This document shows positions 24,124-30,310 of a stretch of DNA of 33,030 nt, piece after piece. The notes beneath the pieces were generated by a model. That model was not told where the DNA came from. It ran no database searches and saw only the letters and a list, made by a program, of their open reading frames with translations. Every line of letters begins with the position of its first letter. The stretch's first letter is position 1. The position numbers and the translations under genes are program-made. Source of the DNA: Opitutia bacterium (GTDB lineage: Bacteria; Verrucomicrobiota; Kiritimatiellia; CAIQIC01; Lenti-01); contig SABN01000027.1 of assembly GCA_009928955.1 (NCBI GenBank), forward strand, positions 1 through 33,030, written 5' to 3'.

Positions 24124-24152
24124 TTGAACCGCGGGCTTTCCTCGGATACCTT
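24124..24152 (+). promoter_or_regulatory. candidate promoter of the nqr-like operon
   Basis: TTGAAC (24124-24129), a 17-base spacer and TACCTT (24147-24152, TANNNT). The start codon is only 13 bases beyond the -10 element and has no Shine-Dalgarno sequence, so the 5' leader would be about six bases. Confidence 0.4.
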
Positions 24153-24164
24153 CGCCCCAATTCC

Positions 24165-25208
24165 ATGAACAAGCCCGCCTTCCTCAAGCAGCCGATGATG
24201 ATGCGGGTGCTGCACGCGCTCGTCCCTGTGGCGCTCGCCGCGATCTACCTCTTCGGCTGGCGCGTGCTGGCGCTCGTCGCCGTCTCCTGCGTTTTCGCCT
24301 TCCTCGCCGAATGGGCGATGCGGCCCGCCAAACCCGGCAAGATCTCCCAGGCGGTCTGGGTCACCGCCGCGCTCTTCGGCCTCTCCCTGCCGCCGACCAC
24401 GCCCTTCTGGATCGCCGCCGTCGGCGCCGTCTTCGGCATCGTCTTCGGCAAGATGGTCTTCGGCGGCTTCGGGAAAAACGTTTTCAATCCCGCCATCGTC
24501 GGCCGCGCCTTCGTCTACGTCTGCTTCCCCGTGGAAATGACGTCGCGCTTCGTGCCCGCCTTCCGCGGCTTCCCCGGCGGCTTCGCCCGCTGGAGCTTCG
24601 CCGCGCTGCGCGAACTCCCCGCCGATCTCGCCGCGCCCGGCCTGAAGGTCGTCGATGCCGTCACCGCCGCCACCCCGATGTGGACCCGCCGCGACTACGG
24701 CTTCGAAGTCCGCCTCTGGGATCTCGTCACCGGCCAGATCGGCGCGCTCTTCGACCCCGCCGGCCAGGCCCGCGTGCTCGCCGCCGGCTCCGCCGGCGAA
24801 GTCTCCGCCCTCGCCATCCTCCTCGGCGCCGCCTATCTCCTGTGGACCAAGACCGCCAACTGGCGCCTCATGCTGGGCGCGCTGCTCGGCGCCGTCGGCA
24901 TGAATCTCCTCCTCCGCAACGCGCTCGGCATCGCCGCCGTCCCGCCCCTGCCGTTCACGCTCTTCTCCGGCGCATTTCTCTACGCGGCCGTTTTCATGGT
25001 CACCGATCCCATCTCCGCCCCGCGCCTCAAGGAATCCATTTGGGTCTATTCCTTCTTCATCGGCGCCATGATCGTTTTCCTCCGCTACAAGGCCGTCTTC
25101 GCCGGCGGCGTCGCCTTCGCCATCCTCCTCGGCAACATGATCGCCCCCTCCCTCGACCTCTGGATCAAGCGCTTCCAGGCGCCCAAGAAGCCGGCGGTGC
25201 CGGCATGA
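24165..25208 (+). CDS. NqrB/RnfD family membrane flavoprotein subunit (RnfD-sized)
   Basis: 347 residues, close to RnfD (about 350) and much shorter than NqrB (about 410). About nine to ten membrane helices. Family motif GGFGKNVFNPAIVGRAF (100-116), then FPVEMTS. The covalent FMN site, normally D-x-x-[ST]-G-A-T, reads DAVTAATPM (164-172), so Thr170 is probably the flavinylated residue with Gly replaced by Ala. The C-terminal half has VTDPISAPRLKESIWVYSF, also typical. It moves electrons across the membrane and couples to Na+ (or H+) pumping. First gene of the operon; nqrA, which usually precedes nqrB, is absent. The stop overlaps the next start (ATGA). Confidence 0.9.
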   Translation: MNKPAFLKQPMMMRVLHALVPVALAAIYLFGWRVLALVAVSCVFAFLAEWAMRPAKPGKISQAVWVTAALFGLSLPPTTPFWIAAVGAVFGIVFGKMVFGGFGKNVFNPAIVGRAFVYVCFPVEMTSRFVPAFRGFPGGFARWSFAALRELPADLAAPGLKVVDAVTAATPMWTRRDYGFEVRLWDLVTGQIGALFDPAGQARVLAAGSAGEVSALAILLGAAYLLWTKTANWRLMLGALLGAVGMNLLLRNALGIAAVPPLPFTLFSGAFLYAAVFMVTDPISAPRLKESIWVYSFFIGAMIVFLRYKAVFAGGVAFAILLGNMIAPSLDLWIKRFQAPKKPAVPA

Positions 25209-25846
25209 ACAAGAAATCCCCCGCCTACGTCCTCTCCTTCATGGCCGCCATCTGCCTCGTCTTCGGCACCGGCATCGCCGTCGTCAACTACGCCACCCAG
25301 GGCCTGCTGGCGAAAAACGCGGCCATGCACCGCAACCGCGTGCTCTGCCGCGCCTTCCAGCTCGACGTCGCCGGCGCCTCCGCCGAGGCCTACCAGAACG
25401 CCGTCGACGCCAGCCTCCGGACCAACGACTTCGGCGGACGCCTCGTCTACATCTGCACCGCCCCCGGCAAGGAAAGCGTCGGGTTCGTCGCCGGCGGCAT
25501 GGGCTTCTGGGACCGCATCGAATGCGTCGTCGTCGTCTCCCCCGATCTGCAGACCATCCTGAACGTCCGGTTCCTCGACCAGAAGGAAACCCCCGGCCTC
25601 GGCGCCCGCATCGAGGAACCCGGATTCACCGACCAGTTCAAGGGCCTGGAACTGGCCTGGAACGATCCGCAAGGCCAGCGCATCCTCGTCGGCGCCAATC
25701 CCGCCCCCAACGCCCCCAACGAAGTCGACGCCATCACCGGCGCCACCCAGACCTCCATGGCTCTCATGCGCTTCCTCAACGAAGAACTCGACCGCTTCCG
25801 CGCCGCCTATTCCGCCGCCGCCAACACGCTGAACGCCGACCTCTGA
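25205..25846 (+). CDS. nqrC: NqrC/RnfG-like FMN-binding subunit
   Basis: 213 residues. One N-terminal membrane helix (about 8-30), then a periplasmic FMN-binding domain. The flavinylation motif DAITGATQTS (175-184) is intact, with Thr181 the expected phosphoester-linked residue. ETPGLGARI (128-136) is the family's second signature. ApbE, encoded at the end of the cluster, would attach the FMN. Length is nearer RnfG (about 205) than NqrC (about 255), so the symbol follows the operon's NqrF rather than clear orthology. The ATG overlaps the preceding stop. Confidence 0.9.
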   Translation: MNKKSPAYVLSFMAAICLVFGTGIAVVNYATQGLLAKNAAMHRNRVLCRAFQLDVAGASAEAYQNAVDASLRTNDFGGRLVYICTAPGKESVGFVAGGMGFWDRIECVVVVSPDLQTILNVRFLDQKETPGLGARIEEPGFTDQFKGLELAWNDPQGQRILVGANPAPNAPNEVDAITGATQTSMALMRFLNEELDRFRAAYSAAANTLNADL

Positions 25847-25856
25847 CCTCTTCTTT

Positions 25857-26468
25857 ATGGCCTCCGCCTACTCCAAAATCCTCAAAGACGGCCTCCTGGT
25901 CGAAAACCCGATTTTCCGCCAGGTGCTCGGCATCTGCTCGGCCCTCGCCGTCACCAACCTCGTGGTCAACACGCTGTTCATGGGCTTCGGGGTGACGTTC
26001 GCCACCGCCCTCACGGCCTTCACCGTCTCCCTCCTGCGCAACTACATCCCCGTCCGCATCCGCATGATCGTGCAGGTCGTCATCATCGCCTGCTACGTCA
26101 TGATGATCGACATCCTCATCAAGGCCGTCGCCCCCGACATCCACCGCTTCATCGGCCCCTACGTCGGCCTCATCATCACCAACTGCATCATCATGGGCCG
26201 CGCCGAAGCCTTCGCCAGCCAGAACAAGCCCCTGCCCGCCCTCATCGACGGTTTCGCCAACGGCCTCGGCTACACCGCCGTCCTCGTCGCCATCGCCGTC
26301 GTCCGCGAAGCCATGGGCTTCGGCACCGTCCTCGGCTTCGCCCTGCCCGCGCGCGACCTCTGGTGGCACCAATGGACCATCATGGTCATGCCGCCCGGCG
26401 CGTTCTTCATGCTCGCCATCCTGACCTGGATCGCCCGCGCCAAGCTGGCCAAGGAGGAGACGAAATGA
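25857..26468 (+). CDS. nqrD: NqrD/RnfE membrane subunit
   Basis: 203 residues, six membrane helices. Conserved cysteines in LGICSALAVTN (Cys27) and IITNCIIMGRAEAFA (Cys110) correspond to those that hold the intramembrane iron-sulfur site together with the partner subunit. FANGLGYTAVL and VREAMGFGTVLG are family motifs. It pairs with the NqrE-like protein encoded next. The gene starts 10 bases after nqrC; its stop overlaps the nqrE start (ATGA). Confidence 0.95.
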   Translation: MASAYSKILKDGLLVENPIFRQVLGICSALAVTNLVVNTLFMGFGVTFATALTAFTVSLLRNYIPVRIRMIVQVVIIACYVMMIDILIKAVAPDIHRFIGPYVGLIITNCIIMGRAEAFASQNKPLPALIDGFANGLGYTAVLVAIAVVREAMGFGTVLGFALPARDLWWHQWTIMVMPPGAFFMLAILTWIARAKLAKEETK

Positions 26469-27073
26469 CCCCGCTCGCCGATCTGGGATTCCTCTCGTCC
26501 TTCCTGCTGATCTTCGTTTCGGCGGCGTTCACGGACAACATCTTGTTGGCTCGCTTCCTGGGCATGTGCTCGTGCCTCGGCGTGTCCAAGAAGGTGGACA
26601 CCAGCCTCGGCCTCGGCCTCGCCGTCATGTTCGTCACCGCTTCCACCGCCGCGCTCAATTATCTGGTTTACACCTACCTCCTCGTGCCCCTCCACCTCGA
26701 GTATCTGCGCCTCATCATCTTCATCGTCGTCATCGCCGCCTTCACCCAGCTCGTCGAGATGATCATCGAGCGGGTCTCGGAAAAGCTCTACAACTCCCTC
26801 GGCATCTTCCTGCCCCTCATCACCGTCAACTGCGCCATCCTCGGCCTCTCGCTGTTCATGCTCAACAAGCCCTACTCCTTCCTCCAGGCCTTCGCCTTCG
26901 GCCTCGGCGGCGGCTTCGGCTGGTTCCTCGCCATCGCCCTCATCGGCGGCATCCGCGAGAAGATCAACGAGGCCTCCCTCCCCAAAGGCCTCGAAGGCCC
27001 CGGCATCACCCTCATCATCATCGGCATCATGGCCCTCGCCTTCGTCGGCTTCTCCGGCATGATCAAGATCTAG
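26465..27073 (+). CDS. nqrE: NqrE/RnfA membrane subunit
   Basis: 202 residues, six membrane helices, homologous and inverted relative to NqrD. Cysteines in FLGMCSCLGVSKKV (Cys35, Cys37) and VNCAILGLSLF (Cys123) provide the other half of the intramembrane iron site; the extra Cys37 is not needed in the canonical pair. GGGFGWFLAIALIGGIREK is a family motif. AAGGAG lies upstream of the ATG, inside the nqrD 3' end. A repeat-bearing spacer of 126 bases follows. Confidence 0.95.
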   Translation: MTPLADLGFLSSFLLIFVSAAFTDNILLARFLGMCSCLGVSKKVDTSLGLGLAVMFVTASTAALNYLVYTYLLVPLHLEYLRLIIFIVVIAAFTQLVEMIIERVSEKLYNSLGIFLPLITVNCAILGLSLFMLNKPYSFLQAFAFGLGGGFGWFLAIALIGGIREKINEASLPKGLEGPGITLIIIGIMALAFVGFSGMIKI

Positions 27074-27088
27074 CATGAAACCAAATTC

Positions 27089-27166
27089 CATGCGGTTGTT
27101 GCCCCCCCCCACGGCCTTGTGCCGTGGGAGGCCAAGTTGGCTCCCCCACCGCGCAAGGCGGTGGGG
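27089..27166. repeat. REP-like cluster of three consecutive hairpins between nqrE and nqrF
   Basis: CCCACGGC (27108-27115) pairs with GCCGTGGG (27121-27128); GGGA/GCCAA pairs with TTGGC/TCCC around 27126-27145; CCCCACCGC (27144-27152) pairs with GCGGTGGGG (27158-27166). The 21-base first hairpin recurs as its exact reverse complement at 29152-29172. It splits the operon and may modulate nqrF expression. Confidence 0.75.
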
Positions 27167-27199
27167 CCCGCCCGAACGAAAACCGAAACCCCATTGACC

Positions 27200-28303
27200 A
27201 TGCTCCTCCAAATCGCCATCTCGGTCGGCTTCCTCCTCGCCTGCGGGCTCGTCCTCGCCGGCCTCCTCCTCCTCGCCGAGAAGAAAATCCTCAACTACGG
27301 CACCTGCCACATCGACATCAACGCCGGCCGCAAGGGGCTCGACGTGGATGGCGGCTCGTCCCTCCTCTCCTCCCTCGCCCAGCAGGACATCTTCATCCCC
27401 TCCGCCTGCGGCGGCCGCGGCTCCTGCGCCTACTGCAAGCTCAAGGTCAACGCCGGCGGCGGCATGATCGGCCCCGTCGAGGAGCCCTACCTCTCCGCCG
27501 ACGAACGCAAGGACAACGTCCGCCTCGCCTGCCAGGTCAAGGTCCGCAAGGACCTCGCCGTCGAAATCCCCGAGGAACTCTTCTCCGTCCGCCGCTTCCG
27601 CGCCCGCCTCGCCCACAAGAGGCCCCTCACCCACGACATCGTCGAGCTGCGCCTGGAGCTCCTCGAACCCGACGCCATCTCCTTCGAAGCCGGCCAGTAC
27701 GTCCAGCTCGAGTCGCCCGAATACAAGGGCCACGACTCCGTCATGCGCGCCTACTCCATCTCCTCCGTCCCCTCCGACACCCATGCCGTCGAGCTCATCG
27801 TCCGCCTCGTCCCCGACGGCATCTGCACCACCTGGGTCTTCGAACACCTCAAGGAAGGCGACCCCGTCGCCCTCTCCGGCCCCTACGGATTCTTCCACCT
27901 CGCCGATACCCAGGCGCCCATCATCTGCATCGCCGGCGGCTCCGGCATGGCCCCCATCTGGTCCATCGTGCGCGACATGAAGGAAAAAGGCGTCGCCCGC
28001 CCCACCACCTACTTCTTCGGCGCCCTCACCCAGCGCGACCTCTTCTTCATGGACGAGTTCAAGAAGCTCGAACAGGATTGCCCTTGGTTCCATTTCGTCC
28101 CCGCCCTCTCCAAGGAGCCCGAGGACTCCGGCTGGACCGGCGAACGCGGCCTCATCACCGAGGTCGTCTCCCGCCACTTCCCCGACGCCTCGAAGCACGA
28201 GGCCTACCTCTGCGGCTCCCCCGGCATGATCGACGCCTCCATCAAAACCCTCGTCCAAAACGGCATGCCCGAAGCCAACGTCTTCTACGATAAATTCTCA
28301 TGA
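27200..28303 (+). CDS. nqrF: NqrF-like NADH dehydrogenase subunit (2Fe-2S ferredoxin, FAD and NAD domains)
   Basis: 367 residues. An N-terminal membrane anchor (about 4-27), a 2Fe-2S ferredoxin domain (about 33-125) with ligands Cys70, Cys76, Cys79 and Cys111, an FAD-binding domain with RAYSISSVP (183-191), and an NAD-binding domain with GGSGMAPI (246-253) and LCGSPGM (337-343). It accepts electrons from NADH and passes them to the membrane subunits, so the complex is NQR-like in input even though its B subunit is Rnf-like. Some 40 residues shorter than Vibrio NqrF. The ATG at 27200 begins the membrane anchor; an in-frame ATG at 27119 lies in repeat DNA. No Shine-Dalgarno is visible. Confidence 0.93.
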   Translation: MLLQIAISVGFLLACGLVLAGLLLLAEKKILNYGTCHIDINAGRKGLDVDGGSSLLSSLAQQDIFIPSACGGRGSCAYCKLKVNAGGGMIGPVEEPYLSADERKDNVRLACQVKVRKDLAVEIPEELFSVRRFRARLAHKRPLTHDIVELRLELLEPDAISFEAGQYVQLESPEYKGHDSVMRAYSISSVPSDTHAVELIVRLVPDGICTTWVFEHLKEGDPVALSGPYGFFHLADTQAPIICIAGGSGMAPIWSIVRDMKEKGVARPTTYFFGALTQRDLFFMDEFKKLEQDCPWFHFVPALSKEPEDSGWTGERGLITEVVSRHFPDASKHEAYLCGSPGMIDASIKTLVQNGMPEANVFYDKFS

Positions 28304-28310
28304 CCGATCT

Positions 28311-28414
28311 GGACAGGATGACAGGATTTTCAGGATTGGCAGGATTGAAACCAGAACCGAGGGCTGTTTGGCTGTTCCATCCTGCCCATCCTGCAAATCC
28401 TGTGAATCCTGTCT
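28311..28414. repeat. imperfect long inverted repeat built of CAGGAT units
   Basis: Left arm 28311-28347 (GGACAGGAT, ACAGGATTTTCAGGATTGG, CAGGAT) and right arm 28377-28414 are near reverse complements, with a ~30-base loop. Each arm is itself a run of CAGGATT-like units roughly every nine bases. It fills most of the 132-base gap between nqrF and the next gene and should form a strong hairpin. Confidence 0.8.
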
Positions 28415-28435
28415 AAGAATTCCGGAGGATCTCCC

Positions 28436-28891
28436 ATGAAAGAAACGCCCGAAGACAAATCCCTCGAAGACCGCCTCGGCGCCTCCAAGTTCTCCGGCGA
28501 AGGCTTCCTCGGCTCCGATCACCGCCCCGTCGATGAAATCGTCGCCGACGACCGGCGCACCCTCGCGCGCCTCGGCCTCCCCCAGGAACGCCTGCTGGCC
28601 GCCCTCCGCGGCGTCTTCGACCAGGCCCGCGCCGAACTCGGCGGCGATGTCGCCGTCCGCCCCGGCGTCACCGCCGTCGCCCACGAGTCCATGGGCCGCA
28701 TCCCCTCCCCCTTCCGCGGCGACGGCGTCTTCGAAAAAGGCGAGGTCGTCGTCTCCGCCGCCTCCGGCGAAAGCTTCATCCTCACCAGCCTCGGCCTCGC
28801 CCTGATCGAGAAGCATTCCTTCTTCCAAGGCCGCGGCGCCCGCTACCGCATCGACCCCGCCCGCGCCGCCGCCCTCCTCGGCCTCCCGTAA
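28436..28891 (+). CDS. unrecognised cytosolic protein encoded between nqrF and apbE
   Basis: 151 residues, no signal peptide or membrane helix, no cysteine. Three stretches look constrained: a Gly/Asp-rich N-terminus (SGEGFLGSDHRPVDEIVADD), MGRIPSPFRGDGVFEKGEVVV (about 84-104), and LIEKHSFFQGRGARYRIDP near the C-terminus, which has an Arg/Gly patch that might bind nucleotide or phosphate. I cannot assign a family. GGAGG lies seven bases before the ATG, and codon use matches the neighbours, so the gene is real. Its place in the pump/ApbE cluster suggests an accessory or assembly role, which is inference. Confidence 0.8.
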   Translation: MKETPEDKSLEDRLGASKFSGEGFLGSDHRPVDEIVADDRRTLARLGLPQERLLAALRGVFDQARAELGGDVAVRPGVTAVAHESMGRIPSPFRGDGVFEKGEVVVSAASGESFILTSLGLALIEKHSFFQGRGARYRIDPARAAALLGLP

Positions 28892-28898
28892 CCCGACG

Positions 28899-28970
28899 TT
28901 TTCCACACAATGGAAAAACTTTTCCCGATTTTTCCACGCAATGGAAAACTTTTTTCCACACGGTGGAAAA
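28899..28970. repeat. three tandem TTTTCCA...TGGAAAA palindromes
   Basis: Palindromes at 28899-28917, 28930-28948 and 28952-28970 have 7-8 base arms and loops of 3-5 bases (CACAA, CGCAA, ACG). They begin eight bases after the stop codon of the preceding gene and run straight into a 45-base tandem repeat. Similar ends are seen at 9443-9485. Confidence 0.85.
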
Positions 28971-29101
28971 CGGGCGCCCGCCGGCTCCAAGACCCCCACC
29001 CCCTCGCGGGGAAAACGGGCGCCCGCCGGCTCCAAGACCCCCACCCCCTCGCGGGGAAAACGGACGCCCGCCGGCTCCAAGACCCCCACCCCCTTGCGGG
29101 G
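28967..29101. repeat. three exact-length 45-bp tandem repeats
   Basis: Units at 28967-29011, 29012-29056 and 29057-29101 differ at only two positions (G/A near base 8 of unit 3; C/T near base 39 of unit 3). Being a multiple of three, the array stays open in frame and would encode a 15-residue Arg/Pro/His/Leu-rich repeat, but codon usage and content do not support translation. No spacer sequences are present. Confidence 0.9.
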
Positions 29102-29130
29102 TGGGTGAATCAGTTCTGCCCTGCCACGTC

Positions 29131-29172
29131 GAATGCCCCCAACCGCATTCACCCACGGCACAAGGCCGTGGG
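29131..29172. repeat. second REP-like hairpin, inverted copy of the one at 27108
   Basis: CCCACGGC (29152-29159) and GCCGTGGG (29165-29172) with loop ACAAG form a 21-base element that is the exact reverse complement of 27108-27128. A smaller palindrome GAATGC...GCATTC (29131-29150) lies beside it. Confidence 0.85.
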
Positions 29173-29209
29173 GGTCTTCCCACGCCTGCGGCGGGGCCAG
29201 CCTTGGAAA

Positions 29210-30253
29210 TTGAAGATTGAATGTTGGATATTGAATGTTCTGCTTGCGTCTCTCGCCGCCTGCGCCCCCTCCCCCCGCGCCGAGACTCTCGCCGGCCGCA
29301 CCATGGGCACCACCTATTCCATCCGCATCGCCGATGCCGCCCTCGATCGCCGCGCGCTGGACAGCCTGCAGGCGGATGTCAATGCAACCCTGGCCGAGGT
29401 CAACCGCCAGATGTCCACCTACCAACCCGACAGCGAGATCGCGCGGTTCAACCGCGCCGCCCCCCACGCGCCCCTCGCCATCTCCCCGGACTTCCAGTTC
29501 GTCGCCCGCCGCGCCCTCGCCCTCGCCGAGGCCACCGGCGGCGCGTTCGACCCCACCGTCGGCGCCCTCGTCAACCTCTGGGGCTTCGGCCCCGACGGCG
29601 CGATTTCCCGCCGCCCCGCCCCCGAACAGATCGAGGCCGCGCGCCAAACCGTCGGCTTCCGCCATCTCTCCCTTTCCTCGGACGGCCGCCTCGCCAAGGA
29701 CATCCCCGGTCTGAAGCTCGACCTCAGCGCCATCGCCAAGGGCTACGGCGTGGACAGGGTGGCCGCCCTCCTCCGCAAAAAGGACATCGAAAACTTCCTC
29801 GTCGAAATCGGCGGCGAAACCCTCGCCGCAGGCCTCAACGCCGAGGGCGTCCCCTGGCGCGTGGGCGTGCGGCGGCCCGATCCCGATCCCGCCGGCGGCC
29901 CGGCCCTGGAAGGCGTCCTCCACCTCACCGGCGGCCGCGCCATCGCCACCTCCGGCGACTACCAGAACTTCTTCCGCGACGAAAACGGCCAGCTCCAATC
30001 CCACCTCATCGATCCCCGCACCGCCGCGCCCGTCCAGCACGCCGTCGCCAGCGTCTCCGTGCTCGCTCCCGATTGCCTCACCGCCGATGCCCTCGCCACC
30101 GCCCTCGTCGTCCTCGGCCCCGCCGAAGGCCTCCCCCTCCTCGCCGCCGCCTTCCCCGGCGTCGAAGCCCTCTTCATTTTGCGCCACGGCGGAGATCAAT
30201 TCGAAGAAGTCGCCACCCCCGGCTTCGCCGCCGCCCTGCGCTACGCGCATTGA
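29210..30253 (+). CDS. apbE: ApbE flavin transferase (lipoprotein); start uncertain
   Basis: About 347 residues from a TTG start; E. coli ApbE has 351. ApbE takes FMN from FAD and attaches it to Thr in D-x-x-[ST]-G-A-T motifs of NqrB/C and RnfD/G, which are encoded upstream. Motifs: RTMGTTYSIRI, GGAFDPTVGALVNLWGFGP, LDLSAIAKGYGVDRVA, LVEIGGE, ATSGDYQNFF and LIDPRTAAPVQHAVASVSVLAPDCLTADALATAL, covering the FAD and Mg sites. A lipobox LAAC lies at about 15-18. Start: no ATG near the signal is in frame. TTG at 29210 gives a signal with Lys2 and a 17-residue leader; TTG at 29231 is shorter; ATG at 28910 would read through the repeat DNA. I prefer 29210, though this leader comes from the repeat-like tract. 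Confidence 0.88.
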   Translation: MKIECWILNVLLASLAACAPSPRAETLAGRTMGTTYSIRIADAALDRRALDSLQADVNATLAEVNRQMSTYQPDSEIARFNRAAPHAPLAISPDFQFVARRALALAEATGGAFDPTVGALVNLWGFGPDGAISRRPAPEQIEAARQTVGFRHLSLSSDGRLAKDIPGLKLDLSAIAKGYGVDRVAALLRKKDIENFLVEIGGETLAAGLNAEGVPWRVGVRRPDPDPAGGPALEGVLHLTGGRAIATSGDYQNFFRDENGQLQSHLIDPRTAAPVQHAVASVSVLAPDCLTADALATALVVLGPAEGLPLLAAAFPGVEALFILRHGGDQFEEVATPGFAAALRYAH

Positions 30254-30310
30254 CCGCCCGGACGGCGGCCCGCCGCCATCCGCTCCACGGAAAAACCCGC
30301 GGCGGTGGAT

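Noticed and set aside
27074..27196. Small ORF between nqrE and nqrF
   Set aside because: It is made of the hairpin repeat, Arg/Pro-rich, and lacks a ribosome-binding site.
28967..29101. CRISPR array
   Set aside because: The three 45-base units are directly adjacent, without spacers, and no cas gene is near.
26270..30250. Two long minus-strand open frames opposite nqrE, nqrF and apbE
   Set aside because: Low-complexity Gly/Ala/Glu products that are mirror images of conserved genes; the second even runs through repeats.
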